From: Rubricella aquisinus
GTDB lineage: Bacteria > Pseudomonadota > Alphaproteobacteria > Rhodobacterales > Rhodobacteraceae
Assembly (NCBI RefSeq): GCF_014199445.1
Contig: NZ_JACIJS010000008.1
Location: 62,001 to 126,000 of the forward strand
Direction of reading: 5' to 3'
Length of the DNA stretch: 64,000 nucleotides
Shown in pieces: positions 17,561 to 27,121 of this stretch. How positions within the stretch are numbered: position 1 is the stretch's first letter; each line of letters begins with the position of its first letter. Made by a program: the position numbers and the translations under genes. The notes beneath the pieces were generated by a model. The model searched no databases. It saw only the letters and a list, made by a program, of their open reading frames with translations, and was not told the DNA's origin.

Positions 17561-19825
17561 TCAGACGGTGATCCCCTGATCCGCCAGCCATGCCATGACC
17601 GCCGGGCGCACGGATTGCGCGCCGCTGCACCGCGCCTCGTCTATGACGCGCCGCGCCTCTTCGATGCTGACGCGGCGGATGAGGTGTTTGACCGGGCCGA
17701 TGCTCGCGGGGCGCATGGAAAGCGTGTTGATCCCCATCGCGGCGAGTGCCATGGCCTCCACCGGGCGGCCTGCATCCTCCCCACAAAAGCTGACGGGCGT
17801 GCCATGGGTGGCGGTCCGATCCGCGATCTGGCCAAGGAAGGTCAGATAGCTCACGTTCAGCGTGTCATAGCGGCGGCGGACACGCTCATTCTCCCGATCC
17901 GCGGCAAAGAAGAACTGCTTGAGGTCATTGCCCCCGATGGACAGGAAATCCGTCAGTTCGAAAAACGCATCGGGCGCGAAGGCAAGGCTGGGCGTTTCCA
18001 GCATCGCGCCAATCTCAAGGCTTTCGGGCACCGTATGGCCCAGATCCTGTTCGCGCGCGTATTCGTCGAGCACGATCTGACGGGCGGCGCGAAACTCATC
18101 GAATTGCGCGACCATGGGAAACATGACGCTCAGCGGGCGGCCATTGGCACCCCGCATCAGGCTTTGCACCTGCATCCGCATCACGCCGCGCCGGTCCAAG
18201 CCCAGCCGGATCGCGCGCCAACCCATCGCCGGGTTCGGCTCATCTTGGGGCTTGAGATAGGGCAGCACCTTATCCGACCCGATATCGAGCGTGCGAAACA
18301 CGACGCGCTGGCCTTTGGCCGCATCCATGACACGCCCGTAAAGCTCGGCCTGCGCCCGGCGCCGGGGCACGGTGGAGCGGATCAGGAATTGCAACTCGGT
18401 TCGGTAAAGGCCAACGCCCTCCGCCCCCGATCCAACAAGCGACGGCAAATCCGCCATCAGGCCTGCGTTCATCATCAGCGTGACCCTGCGCCCGCAAGTG
18501 GCCAGCGCGGGCTGATCCCTGAGTGCGGCATAGGCGTGTTGCGCCTCCGCACGCATTGCGACCTTCTCATGGAACGCGTTGCGCACGGTTTCTTCGGGCC
18601 GGAGGTGGCACAGGCCCTCATCCCCATCGACGAGGATCGTATCCCCGTTGAGCGCCTGCCGCGTGATCTTGGCCGCTTGCAACACCAGCGGGATCGCCAG
18701 CGCGCGCGCCACGATCACGGCATGAGACCCGACAGAGCCTTCCTCCAGCACCACACCGGAGAGTTTCTTGCCATAATCCAGCAATTCCGCCGGGCCGATA
18801 TTGCGCGCGACCAGAACCGCGTTTTTCGGCAATTCGGCCTGCGCGGTCTTTGCCTCCCCCGCCAACAGCCGCAAGAGCCGGTTCGACAGATCATCCAGAT
18901 CATGCAGCCGATCCCGCAGATAGGCATCGGTCATCTTGGCCATGCGGGTGCGGGTCGCGGATTGCTCTTTCTCGACCGCGACTTCGGCGGCAAGGCCATT
19001 GTCGATTCCGGTCTCGATCCGCGCGATCCAACCCTTGTCCCGCGCGAACATCGCATAGGTTTCAAGCACTTCAAGCGCCTCTGACCCGCGCTCCACGCCA
19101 TCGGCGGCCATCAGGCGGTCCACCTCGCCGCGCAACTGGTGGAGCGCGGTATGAAGCCGCCGCCGCTCGGCCTCCGGGTCATCGGCGACGGGGTTGGCGA
19201 CAAGGATTTGCGGCTCATGCAGCACGACCGTGCCTTCGGTCACGCCCTCTTGCCCCACGACCCCGCGCACAAAGAATGGGAACCGGTGCGGCGCGGCCAT
19301 CGCCATCGGCCCGTCGCCGACAAATGTGCCAAGCTCGGCCATTTCCGCGATCACCATCGCGATGATTTCCAGCCCGTGGACCTCATCCTCGGAAAAGGCG
19401 CGTTCCTCACTTGATTGCACGACCAACACGCCAAGGCTTTCGCCAAGCCGCTGGATCGGCACCCCGAGAAAGCTGGAAAACACCTCTTCGCCTGTTTCGG
19501 GCATGTAGCGGAAACCGGGCGTTTTGGGCGCGTTCGCGGTGTTGAGCGGGAGGCCGCGATCGGCCACTTGCCCGACAAGCCCCTGCCCGACGCGCAGCCG
19601 CGTCTGGTGCACCGCTTCGGCCTTCAGACCTTCGGTCGCGCATAATTCTAGCGTCCGCTCGTCGCGGCGCAGATAGACAGAGCACACCTGCGTTTCCATC
19701 GTCTCCGCAATCAGGGTGACGATGTGATCCAGCCGCTCCTGCCCGCCGCCTTTCGACGCCATGACATCTCGCAACTTGGAGAGGAGGAGCCGGGAACCGC
19801 CCCTTTTATCCGCAGGGGCGATCAT
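17561..19825 (-). CDS. ptsP: Phosphoenolpyruvate--protein phosphotransferase PtsP (enzyme I-Ntr)
   Basis: This 754-residue protein has an N-terminal GAF domain (about residues 15-165) and the enzyme I domains. It phosphorylates NPr in the nitrogen-related PTS using PEP. The phosphorylated histidine lies in GSVGSHAVIVARALAIPL near residue 367. The C-terminal PEP-binding barrel includes GAEGVGLYRTELQFL, GYRAIR-like GWRAIRLGLDRRGV, and SIGGNDLKQFFFA. VSFCGEDAGRPVEAMALAAMGI near the end contains the catalytic cysteine region, here reading FCGED. It starts five bases after lysC, with which it is probably cotranscribed. Confidence 0.95.
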   Translation of the reverse strand: MIAPADKRGGSRLLLSKLRDVMASKGGGQERLDHIVTLIAETMETQVCSVYLRRDERTLELCATEGLKAEAVHQTRLRVGQGLVGQVADRGLPLNTANAPKTPGFRYMPETGEEVFSSFLGVPIQRLGESLGVLVVQSSEERAFSEDEVHGLEIIAMVIAEMAELGTFVGDGPMAMAAPHRFPFFVRGVVGQEGVTEGTVVLHEPQILVANPVADDPEAERRRLHTALHQLRGEVDRLMAADGVERGSEALEVLETYAMFARDKGWIARIETGIDNGLAAEVAVEKEQSATRTRMAKMTDAYLRDRLHDLDDLSNRLLRLLAGEAKTAQAELPKNAVLVARNIGPAELLDYGKKLSGVVLEEGSVGSHAVIVARALAIPLVLQAAKITRQALNGDTILVDGDEGLCHLRPEETVRNAFHEKVAMRAEAQHAYAALRDQPALATCGRRVTLMMNAGLMADLPSLVGSGAEGVGLYRTELQFLIRSTVPRRRAQAELYGRVMDAAKGQRVVFRTLDIGSDKVLPYLKPQDEPNPAMGWRAIRLGLDRRGVMRMQVQSLMRGANGRPLSVMFPMVAQFDEFRAARQIVLDEYAREQDLGHTVPESLEIGAMLETPSLAFAPDAFFELTDFLSIGGNDLKQFFFAADRENERVRRRYDTLNVSYLTFLGQIADRTATHGTPVSFCGEDAGRPVEAMALAAMGINTLSMRPASIGPVKHLIRRVSIEEARRVIDEARCSGAQSVRPAVMAWLADQGITV

Positions 19826-19830
19826 CCGCT

Positions 19831-21069
19831 TTATCCCGCTTTGTCCAAATCAAACGTATCGTGGAGTGCCTGCACCGCAAGCTCAAGGTATTTGCGATCC
19901 ACCAGAACGGACACCTTGATCTCACTCGTGGTGATGACCTGAATGTTCACGCCATGATCGCGCAGGGCGGAAAACATCTGGCTGGCCACACCGGCATGGG
20001 ACCGCATCCCGATCCCGACGATGGACACTTTCGCCACATCGGTATCGGCCTTGAGTTCCTTATAGGCGATCTGACCCGTTTCGGTGGCCTGTTTGAGGGC
20101 GACGCGCGCGCGCTCCACCTCATCCACCGGGCAGGAGAAGGTCATGTCGGTCAGACCATCTTCTGAGATGTTCTGGATGATCATATCGACATTGATCCCC
20201 GCCGCCGCCAGTGGCCCGAAAATCGCGGCGGCCACACCGGGGCGGTCCTCCACGGCCAAGAGGGTCATCTTCGCCTCATCGCGGCTGAAGGCGACGCCGC
20301 TGACAACATTGGATTCCATGATATCCTCCTCGTCGCACACTAGGGTGCCGGATGCGTCTGTCACATCCTCAAAACTCGACAGCACGCGCAGGCGCACCTT
20401 ATAGCGCATCGCCAATTCGACAGAGCGGGTTTGCAAGACCTTCGCGCCGAGCGATGCCAGTTCCAGCATCTCCTCATAGGCGATGCGGTTCAGCTTCCGC
20501 GCCTTGGGGGACACACGCGGATCGGTGGTATAGACGCCATCCACATCGGTGTAGATGTCACAGCGTTCCGCGTCGAACGCAGCGGCAAAGGCGACGGCGG
20601 TCGTGTCCGACCCGCCGCGTCCTAGCGTGGTGATCCGGCCCTCGGGGCTGATCCCCTGAAAGCCTGCCACAACGGCGACCCGCATCCCCTCATCAAACTT
20701 CTGATCAAGGTTGTCTGACGGAATTTCCTCAATCCGCGCGATCCCATGGGCGGAGGTCGTCTTGACCGGCACTTGCCAGCCCTGCCAACTGCGCGCATCG
20801 ACGCCCATTTCCTGCAAGGTGAGCGCCATCAGACCGCTGGTCACCTGCTCCCCGCTGGCAACCACCGCGTCATATTCCCGCGCATCATACAGCGGGGAGA
20901 TTTCGCGCACCCAACCGACAAGCTCGTTGGTCTTGCCCGACATGGCGGACACGATCACGATGACATCGTACCCGCGCTCGACTTCCGCGCGCACTTTTTC
21001 GGCGGCATTCTTGATGCGCGCCAGATCGGCCACAGAGGTGCCGCCGAATTTCATGACCAAACGGGGCAT
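19831..21069 (-). CDS. lysC: Aspartate kinase
   Basis: This 412-residue enzyme phosphorylates aspartate, the first step to lysine, threonine, methionine and isoleucine. The N-terminal kinase motif MKFGGTSVADLARI is followed by VSAMSGKTNELVG and GRGGSDTTAVAFAAAF. Two ACT domains fill the C-terminal 150 residues (LLAVEDRPGVAAAIFGPLA, then VSIVGIGMRSHAGVASQMF), so feedback inhibition by lysine and/or threonine is expected. The length is that of the monofunctional alpha/beta-type enzyme. The ptsP gene follows on the same strand. Confidence 0.97.
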   Translation of the reverse strand: MPRLVMKFGGTSVADLARIKNAAEKVRAEVERGYDVIVIVSAMSGKTNELVGWVREISPLYDAREYDAVVASGEQVTSGLMALTLQEMGVDARSWQGWQVPVKTTSAHGIARIEEIPSDNLDQKFDEGMRVAVVAGFQGISPEGRITTLGRGGSDTTAVAFAAAFDAERCDIYTDVDGVYTTDPRVSPKARKLNRIAYEEMLELASLGAKVLQTRSVELAMRYKVRLRVLSSFEDVTDASGTLVCDEEDIMESNVVSGVAFSRDEAKMTLLAVEDRPGVAAAIFGPLAAAGINVDMIIQNISEDGLTDMTFSCPVDEVERARVALKQATETGQIAYKELKADTDVAKVSIVGIGMRSHAGVASQMFSALRDHGVNIQVITTSEIKVSVLVDRKYLELAVQALHDTFDLDKAG

Positions 21070-21171
21070 TGTGCCGTTCCTGTATCGTCAGTTCCCTTGA
21101 AATCACAGCGTCTTTACCCCGCCACCGGTGTCGCTGCAAGCGTCCGCCCCCAATGCGGGGCATAAACCCAT

Positions 21172-21219
21172 TTCACTTTCTTCAAATATGCCCCGCCGGA
21201 GGCAAGAATACTCTTATTC
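21172..21219 (-). repeat. Dispersed intergenic repeat, copy 4 (minus strand)
   Basis: On the minus strand a 5-bp AT-rich hairpin (GAATA/TATTC, loop AGAG; 21206-21219) is followed by TTGCCTCCGGCGGGGC, ATATTTGAAG and AAAGTGAA. It lies beyond the rpsU terminator and before lysC, in the orientation of rpsU. The tail is nearly identical to copies 1 and 5 while the stem is unrelated. Confidence 0.75.
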
Positions 21220-21225
21220 CATGAG

Positions 21226-21254
21226 AAAACCCCCCGGCCTTGCGGCGCGGGGGG
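21226..21254 (-). terminator. Intrinsic terminator of rpsU
   Basis: On the minus strand CCCCCCGCGCC and GGCCGGGGGG form a GC-rich stem around GCAA, followed by four T residues. It lies about 49 bases beyond the rpsU stop. Confidence 0.88.
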
Positions 21255-21302
21255 CTGACTTGTGGGGTTAAGCGAGCTTAACCAGTCTGTATCGGTTGGG
21301 TC

Positions 21303-21509
21303 TTAAAGAAGGCCCTCGCGCTGCAATTTCTTCCGAGCGAGCTTACGCTGACGCCGTACGGCCTCGGCGGACTCACGCGCTTTCTTTACAGAAGGCTTTT
21401 CATAATGCTGCCGGAGTTTCATTTCCCGGAACACACCTTCGCGCTGGAGCTTTTTCTTCAAGGCGCGGAGCGCCTGATCGACATTGTTGTCGCGAACCTG
21501 AACCTGCAC
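21303..21509 (-). CDS. rpsU: 30S ribosomal protein S21
   Basis: This 68-residue basic protein has the S21 signature [20 protein letters not shown], then [20 protein letters not shown] and a lysine/arginine-rich tail. It joins the small ribosomal subunit near the mRNA exit and helps initiation. It is transcribed alone, divergent from COQ9, with its own terminator. Confidence 0.96.
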   Translation of the reverse strand: MQVQVRDNNVDQALRALKKKLQREGVFREMKLRQHYEKPSVKKARESAEAVRRQRKLARKKLQREGLL

Positions 21510-21617
21510 TGACTTTCACCACCTTTCTAGGTTGGATGTTTCGCAATATTTGCGTGTGCGCTATGTAACGGGGTGTGGGGCACGAGTCCACCCCGCGCAG
21601 ACGGATGGGAGCATGAC

Positions 21618-22328
21618 ATGACCGAACAGCACAAAACCGAAAGCGATCACATCGCTGAGGCGCGCGCCAAACTGTTGGACGCGGCACTGATCCATGTGGT
21701 GTTTGACGGCTGGTCCGATGCGACCTTGCGCGCCGCGATCTCTGACAGTGGAGTTGAGCCGGGGCTGGCGCGGATCGTGTTCCCGCGCGGCGGCGTCGAT
21801 ATGGCGCTTGCGTTCCACTATCAGGGCGACGCGCGGTTGCGCGACGATCTTGCGCAGGGCGCGCTGGAGGATATGGGCATGACCGCCAAGATCACCCATG
21901 CCGTGCGCCGCCGGCTTGAACTGGTTGAAGGCGACAAGGAAGCCGTGCGCCGGGGTGCGTCCCTCTTTGCGCTTCCGATCCATGCGGGCGACGGGACAAA
22001 GGCGCTGTGGCACACCGCAGACACGATCTGGTCAGCGCTGGGGGACACATCGACCGATTACAATTGGTACACCAAGCGGGCGACCCTCTCCGCCGTTTAT
22101 TCCTCGACCGTACTGTATTGGCTGGGGGATGAAAGCATGGGTCAAGAGGCAACATGGGCGTTTCTGGATCGCCGCATCGCCAATGTCATGCAGATCGAAA
22201 AGGCAAAAGCCCAGTTCCGCAAAAGCCCCCTTGCAGGGATTTTCAACGCGGGACCGGGCCGTATTCTGGATCGGCTGAACAAGCCGGGCACGCGGGGCGA
22301 TATGTCCCTGCCCGGCAAGCTGTCTTAG
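21618..22328 (+). CDS. COQ9 family protein (ubiquinone biosynthesis)
   Basis: This 236-residue protein has the COQ9 domain: an N-terminal TetR-like helical part (RAKLLDAALIHVVFDGWSDATLRAAI) and the family segment WHTADTIWSALGDTSTDYNWYTKRATLSAVYSSTVLYWLGD. COQ9 proteins bind lipids and assist ubiquinone hydroxylation. I chose the ATG at 21618 (MTEQHKTESDH), which follows GGGAG; 15 further in-frame codons upstream have no family support. Its stop codon overlaps that of the convergent oxidase subunit IV gene. Confidence 0.9.
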   Translation: MTEQHKTESDHIAEARAKLLDAALIHVVFDGWSDATLRAAISDSGVEPGLARIVFPRGGVDMALAFHYQGDARLRDDLAQGALEDMGMTAKITHAVRRRLELVEGDKEAVRRGASLFALPIHAGDGTKALWHTADTIWSALGDTSTDYNWYTKRATLSAVYSSTVLYWLGDESMGQEATWAFLDRRIANVMQIEKAKAQFRKSPLAGIFNAGPGRILDRLNKPGTRGDMSLPGKLS

Positions 22329-22465
22329 GAATTGAAGATCGCGAGAAAGATCAGCACGCCGATGGAAATCGCCGCAATGCGGATCACCCAAGCGATAAAG
22401 CCCTCGAACGTCTTTTCCTGAACGCTCGTGTCCATCGTGCCATGCACATGTTCCTGATCGGCCAT
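22325..22465 (-). CDS. aa3-type cytochrome c oxidase subunit IV
   Basis: This 46-residue protein reads M-A-D-Q-E-H-V-H-G-T-M-D-T-S-V-Q-E-K-T-F, then one transmembrane helix. The HVHGTMDTSVQEKTF block and single helix are those of the small bacterial aa3 oxidase subunit IV (the COX4_pro_2 type described in Paracoccus and Rhodobacter). It sits in the inner membrane beside the main oxidase subunits, which are not in this window. AAGGGAG lies before its ATG. It is below common ORF length cut-offs, and its stop overlaps the COQ9 stop on the other strand. Confidence 0.9.
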   Translation of the reverse strand: MADQEHVHGTMDTSVQEKTFEGFIAWVIRIAAISIGVLIFLAIFNS

Positions 22466-22569
22466 GTCGATTCTCCCTTAATCCCGATTTGCCACTTCAT
22501 AGCGTCAGGCTGTTGCCATTGCAAAGGGGCGTCGCGTCGCGGCAGCGCTAATCTGTGGCACAAGCCGGT

Positions 22570-23478
22570 TCAGGCGACCTCCCCCAAGAGAAGCAGCAAA
22601 ATCGCCCCGACGATCATCAAAATGCCCGCGATCTGCCCACCCGTGACCTTCTCCCGAAAGAAGAACACGCTGGCCAGAAAGGTAAACAGCAACTCGACCT
22701 GCCCCAAGGCACGCACATAGGCCGCGTTCTGCAAGGTGAACGCCGTGAACCAGCAGACCGAACAGGCCATGCCCACGGCCCCAACCGGGGCCGCCTGCCG
22801 CCAATGGCGCAGCACGCGCATCAGCTCCGCCCGGTCAAATGCGACGAACCACGCGCCCATCATCACCGTTTGCAGCGCCAGAGCAACGGCCAGCGTATAG
22901 GCTGCCGCGATCACGAAATCCGGGTGATCCAGCGCCAAAACAGCGCCGCGATAAAACACCGACGATGCGCCCAGCAGCATGGCGCATAACAGCCCCACCA
23001 GCGTCACCCGCTCCGTCATGCCACGTAAAAGCGCACCAGGGGTCAGCCGCGCCTCCGTCATCGCCAAGAGCATTGTCCCCAGCGCCCCAATCCCGATCGC
23101 GACCAGCCCGATCGGCCCCACTGTATCACCCAAAAGCACCGCACCCAGCCCCGCGATCAGCACCACCTCCAACTTGGAAAAAGTCGTGCCGACGGCAAAA
23201 CTGCGGAAATTGAACATCCACAACAGCACCACGGTGAACAGGATCTGAGACGCGCCACCCAGCGTGCAATACACAAGGAATGTGAGGTTCGGATCGGGCC
23301 GCACCCCGCCTGCGGCCTCCAGCCCCCAGACATAAAGCACCGCTAGGGGCAGCGCATAAACAAACCGCGCATAGGCCGCACCGGTGGTGGACAGCCGCCC
23401 CTTGATCGCCTTTTGCATAGCCGACCGCAGGTTTTGCAGGAAAGCGGCCATGATGGTGAGCGGGATCCACAGCGCCAT
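22570..23478 (-). CDS. EamA/DMT family transporter
   Basis: This 302-residue protein has about ten hydrophobic helices and the two EamA repeats. The end of the first repeat is VGPIGLVAIGIGALGTMLLA, and the end of the second is VTGGQIAGILMIVGAILLLLLG. Proteins of this family export metabolites such as amino acids or purines; the substrate here is unknown. It lies three bases downstream of the MBL-fold gene, so the two are likely cotranscribed. Confidence 0.88.
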   Translation of the reverse strand: MALWIPLTIMAAFLQNLRSAMQKAIKGRLSTTGAAYARFVYALPLAVLYVWGLEAAGGVRPDPNLTFLVYCTLGGASQILFTVVLLWMFNFRSFAVGTTFSKLEVVLIAGLGAVLLGDTVGPIGLVAIGIGALGTMLLAMTEARLTPGALLRGMTERVTLVGLLCAMLLGASSVFYRGAVLALDHPDFVIAAAYTLAVALALQTVMMGAWFVAFDRAELMRVLRHWRQAAPVGAVGMACSVCWFTAFTLQNAAYVRALGQVELLFTFLASVFFFREKVTGGQIAGILMIVGAILLLLLGEVA

Positions 23479-23481
23479 GCT

Positions 23482-24522
23482 TTAGCTCCGCATCTGCCAG
23501 CGCCACGCGCCATCGGGGCCAAGCGTGCGGGTCGTCTCCCCTAATGCGTGCAGATGGTTCATATGCGCGACTGCTTCCACCAGCGCGAGGCCATAGCTGC
23601 CCTTGTCGATCTTGCGCCGGAACAGCAGCGTGAAACAGTCGGTCGCGCGGCGCGGCTCTGCCAGAAAGGCGCGCAGCCGGGCGATGCCCTGCACATGATT
23701 GTCGATCAACTGATCCAATCGCGCGGCCACGCCGGTGAAGGGTAGCTTGTGCCCCGGTAGCACCAGCTCCGTCCCGCTCACCAGCCCGCGCAGGCGCTCA
23801 CAGCTTTCCATCCACTCGCCCACCGGATCGGCCTCCGGCTCAGTCGCGTAAACGCCAAGGTTGGGAGAGATGCCGGGCAGGATCTGATCCGCGCTCAGGA
23901 TCAGGCCGTCCTCGGACCATAGCGTCGCCTGTTCGGGCGCGTGACCATGCCCGATCTCCACCCGCCAGTCGCGCGCGCCGATGCGCAGCAGGTCGCCCTG
24001 CTTTATCCGGGTAAAACCGACCGGAATGGGATGGACGACATCCGCGAAATTGAAGGGGCGCTCCGCCTTACGCTCGGCCAGCATCTCCTCCGGCATACCG
24101 GAGCGGCGGAAGAAGGTTTCGGCCTGCGCGGTCATCTGAGGCTGTTGATCTAGTGTTAGCATCCGCCCGAAAAGCCATGCCGTGCGCGTGGCCCAAATCT
24201 CCGCCCCCTGCTCGGCAAACCAGCCTGCAAGCCCGATATGATCGGGATGGTGATGCGTAAGGATCACTCGGCGCACGGGCTTCCCGGCCAAGGGGCCCGC
24301 CAGCAGCGCCTCCATCGCCGCACGACAGGCGCGGGTGTTGATCCCGGTGTCGATCAGGGTCCAGCCGTCGCCATCCTCCAGCGCATAGAGGTTCACATGA
24401 TCAAGCGTCATCGGCAGCGGCAACCGCGCCCAAAGCACGCCCGGCGCCACCTCAATCACGCTCCCCGGTCCGGGCGCGGTGTCATAGGGAAAGCGGATCA
24501 GGTCATCGGGGGCGGGTGTCAT
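23482..24522 (-). CDS. MBL-fold metallo-hydrolase
   Basis: The protein has 346 residues. The metal-binding motif THHHPDHIGLAGW and later IGHGHAPEQATLW, LSADQILPGISPN and LPGHKLPF mark a metallo-beta-lactamase-fold hydrolase of the glyoxalase II/RNase Z-like group with a C-terminal extension of about 90 residues. The substrate is unknown. The ATG at 24522 has AAGGACCGCGCCG upstream, better than the in-frame ATG at 24540 that would add six residues. It is coupled to the EamA gene and divergent from ada. Confidence 0.87.
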   Translation of the reverse strand: MTPAPDDLIRFPYDTAPGPGSVIEVAPGVLWARLPLPMTLDHVNLYALEDGDGWTLIDTGINTRACRAAMEALLAGPLAGKPVRRVILTHHHPDHIGLAGWFAEQGAEIWATRTAWLFGRMLTLDQQPQMTAQAETFFRRSGMPEEMLAERKAERPFNFADVVHPIPVGFTRIKQGDLLRIGARDWRVEIGHGHAPEQATLWSEDGLILSADQILPGISPNLGVYATEPEADPVGEWMESCERLRGLVSGTELVLPGHKLPFTGVAARLDQLIDNHVQGIARLRAFLAEPRRATDCFTLLFRRKIDKGSYGLALVEAVAHMNHLHALGETTRTLGPDGAWRWQMRS

Positions 24523-24654
24523 CGGCGCGGTCCTTGTCATCTGACGTCAAGGTCATATCGGATTTCCGGCCCGTGTCGAGCCTTGGGCGCGGAAAGTGAC
24601 ATTAACGCCCGATCTCGGGCGGACAGGGCGTGCGGCGCGGGCTAATGTGACGGC

Positions 24655-25719
24655 ATGTTGTTTGATTTGCCCGACGATGACACGCTTTATGCCGCGCTGG
24701 TGGCGCGCGATCCGTCCTATGACGGGCGTGCCTTTGTCTGTGTGCGCACCACGGGGATTTTTTGCCGCCTCACCTGCCCCGCGCGCAATCCCAAGCGGGA
24801 GAACTGCACGTTTCAGGAAACCGCCGGGGCGTGCATCGCGGCGGGCTATCGCGCGTGCAAACGCTGCCATCCGCTCGCCAATGCAGCACTCGCGGAGCCG
24901 CATGTCGCCGCCCTGCTCAAAGCATTGGAAGCGCGCCCGACCTATCGCTGGGGTGAGGGGGATGTGCAGCGGATGGGGTTTGACCCCTCCACCGTGCGGC
25001 GCGCGTTCAAGCGGCATTTCGGGATGACCTTCCTTGATATGGCGCGCCAAACCCGGCTGCGACATGGGTTTACGGCGATGGGGGAGGGCGCGCGAGTGAT
25101 CGACGCGCAAATGGAGGCCGGGTTCGCCTCACCGAGCGCGTTTCGCGCGGCCTTTGGCAAGCTGATGGGCGTGGCCCCCGGCGCGTTCCGCGATGATGGG
25201 CTTTTGCGCGCAAGCTGGATCGACACGCCGCTGGGGCCGATGCTGGCGATTAGCGATGCGTGCGCGTTGCATCTGCTGGAATTCATGGATCGTAAGGCGC
25301 TGCCGGGTGAATTGCGCAAACTGACACAGGCGGCAAAAGGAGCCATCGGGATCGGGCGATTTGTCCCGACCGATCAGATAGAGCGCGAGTTGGAGGCGTA
25401 TTTCGCCGGGCGCGATCCGCGCTTTACCGTGCCGCTGGCCATGGCGGCCTCTCCATTCACCCGGCAGGTCTGGACCGCGCTGTGCGATATTCCTGCTGGG
25501 CAGACGCGCAGCTATGGCGATCTGGCGCGCGAGATTGGCCGCCCCACCGCGACGCGCGCCGTCGCCCGCGCCAATGGGGCCAACCAGATTGCCATCGTCA
25601 TTCCCTGTCACCGGGTGATCGGGCAGGATGGGACGCTCACCGGATATGGCGGTGGGCTATGGCGCAAACAGCGCCTTATCGAGATCGAACAGGACTACCG
25701 AACAGGAGAGTATTCATGA
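24655..25719 (+). CDS. ada: Bifunctional Ada protein: DNA methyl-repair and transcription activator
   Basis: This 354-residue protein combines three parts: the N-terminal zinc domain with Cys37, Cys41, Cys68 and Cys71 (RTTGIFCRLTC and CKRCHP) that takes methyl groups from phosphotriesters; an AraC-type helix-turn-helix region (about 85-190); and a C-terminal O6-methylguanine methyltransferase with the acceptor Cys318 in IPCHRVIG. After self-methylation such proteins switch on the adaptive response, including their own gene. The Cys37-RLT-Cys41 spacing equals that of E. coli Ada. The stop overlaps the next gene (ATGA). Confidence 0.95.
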   Translation: MLFDLPDDDTLYAALVARDPSYDGRAFVCVRTTGIFCRLTCPARNPKRENCTFQETAGACIAAGYRACKRCHPLANAALAEPHVAALLKALEARPTYRWGEGDVQRMGFDPSTVRRAFKRHFGMTFLDMARQTRLRHGFTAMGEGARVIDAQMEAGFASPSAFRAAFGKLMGVAPGAFRDDGLLRASWIDTPLGPMLAISDACALHLLEFMDRKALPGELRKLTQAAKGAIGIGRFVPTDQIERELEAYFAGRDPRFTVPLAMAASPFTRQVWTALCDIPAGQTRSYGDLAREIGRPTATRAVARANGANQIAIVIPCHRVIGQDGTLTGYGGGLWRKQRLIEIEQDYRTGEYS

Positions 25720-26480
25720 CACAGGCCGAAAAAGCAGCCGCCTTCGCCGCCCTTCATGTGAAGGGCACGCCGCTTGTGCTCTACAATATCTGGGATGCTG
25801 GCAGCGCGCAGGCCTTGGCCAAAGCGGGGGCCAGGGCGATCGCGACGGGCAGCTGGTCGGTCGCGGCGGCGCAAGGGTTCGCGGATGGGCAGGCGCTCCC
25901 GATGGCGGACGCGCTGCGCACGGCGCGCCAGATCGTGACGGCGGTGGACCTGCCCGTCACGATTGATTTTGAGGGCGGTTATGCTGAGGCGCCGGTGGCG
26001 GTGGCCAATAACGTCTCTGCGCTGCTCGATACCGGTGCGGTCGGCCTCAATTTTGAGGATCAGCGCGTCGGCGGCGAGGGCCTGCACGACATGGCGGAGC
26101 AGGCCGCACGGATCACCGCGATCCGCGCCATGGCCGACGCGCGGGGTATCGCGCTGTTCATCAATGCCCGCACCGATCTGTTTTTAAAGGCCGACCGCGC
26201 GGATCACGCAGGGTTGATAGAGCAGGCCATCGCGCGCGGTCATGCCTATGCCGATGCGGGGGCCAGCGGGTTTTTCGTGCCGGGTTTGCAGGATATCGAG
26301 TTGATCGAACAGGTCTGCGCGGGCGTGTCCCTGCCCGTCAACGTGATGCACCTGCCGGATCTGCCGGATACATCAACGCTCGGCTCAGCAGGCGTCGCGC
26401 GGATCAGCCATGGGCCATTCCCCTACCGCGCCGCTATGGCTGCGCTGGGTTTGGCTGCCAAAGATGCCATGGGTGGCTAA
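25716..26480 (+). CDS. Isocitrate lyase/PEP mutase superfamily protein
   Basis: This 254-residue barrel protein resembles the 2-methylisocitrate lyase/PEP phosphonomutase group: [28 protein letters not shown] near the N-terminus, [13 protein letters not shown] (metal-binding aspartate), GLNFEDQR and [10 protein letters not shown]. The family cleaves or forms C-C or P-C bonds of small oxoacids, but this subgroup has no proven substrate. Translational coupling to ada (ATGA overlap) suggests it is made during the methylation response, which is unexpected. Its stop overlaps the stop of trpF on the other strand. Confidence 0.83.
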   Translation: MTQAEKAAAFAALHVKGTPLVLYNIWDAGSAQALAKAGARAIATGSWSVAAAQGFADGQALPMADALRTARQIVTAVDLPVTIDFEGGYAEAPVAVANNVSALLDTGAVGLNFEDQRVGGEGLHDMAEQAARITAIRAMADARGIALFINARTDLFLKADRADHAGLIEQAIARGHAYADAGASGFFVPGLQDIELIEQVCAGVSLPVNVMHLPDLPDTSTLGSAGVARISHGPFPYRAAMAALGLAAKDAMGG

Positions 26481-27115
26481 CCAACGGTCGCCGCAGCACG
26501 GGTGAAGGCCGCGATCAAATCCGCGTCCTTCACGCCGGGCGCGCTCTCAACCCCTGACGACACATCCACCTGCCGCGCGCCCGTCAGATTGCAGGCACGG
26601 GCCACATTGTCCGGCGTCAGCCCACCGGCCAGCATCCATGGCACAGGCCAGCGCCGCCCCTGCAACAACGTCCAGTCAAACGCGAGACCATTGCCGCCGG
26701 GCAGATCCGCACCGGGGGCAGGTTTCGCGTCGATCAATAGCTGGTCGGCGACCGTGGCATAGGCATCAACCGCCTCCAGATCATCGGCCACACGCACCCC
26801 GATCGCCTTCATCACCGGCAGACCATGCCGCGCGCGCAATTCGGCCACACGCTCTGGGCTTTCGCTGCCATGCAACTGAAGCATATCAAGCGGGACAGCG
26901 GCGAGGATCGCATCCAAAAACGCATCATCGGAGTTCACGAACAAGCCGACCTTGGCGACACCCAAGGGCACCTCAACGGCGAGCGCCCGCGCGGCCTCTA
27001 TCGTCAGGTTGCGGGGCGATTTCTCAAAGAAGACAAAGCCGACATAGGCCGCTCCGGCATTGGCCGCAGCCATGACCCCTTCGGGCGTGGTCAGCCCGCA
27101 AATCTTGACACGCAT
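26477..27115 (-). CDS. trpF: Phosphoribosylanthranilate isomerase
   Basis: This 212-residue TIM barrel catalyses the Amadori rearrangement in tryptophan synthesis. The catalytic cysteine is in [12 protein letters not shown] (residues 3-14). [34 protein letters not shown] and [13 protein letters not shown] are present, with the aspartate in [15 protein letters not shown]. It ends the minus-strand string that begins with aroA, six bases after lapA. The trpB gene that usually follows is not here; a convergent gene overlaps its stop. Confidence 0.96.
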   Translation of the reverse strand: MRVKICGLTTPEGVMAAANAGAAYVGFVFFEKSPRNLTIEAARALAVEVPLGVAKVGLFVNSDDAFLDAILAAVPLDMLQLHGSESPERVAELRARHGLPVMKAIGVRVADDLEAVDAYATVADQLLIDAKPAPGADLPGGNGLAFDWTLLQGRRWPVPWMLAGGLTPDNVARACNLTGARQVDVSSGVESAPGVKDADLIAAFTRAAATVG

Positions 27116-27121
27116 GATGGC

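Noticed and set aside
17498-19084. 528-codon plus-strand frame opposite ptsP
   Set aside because: Antisense shadow; PtsP on the minus strand has all catalytic motifs.
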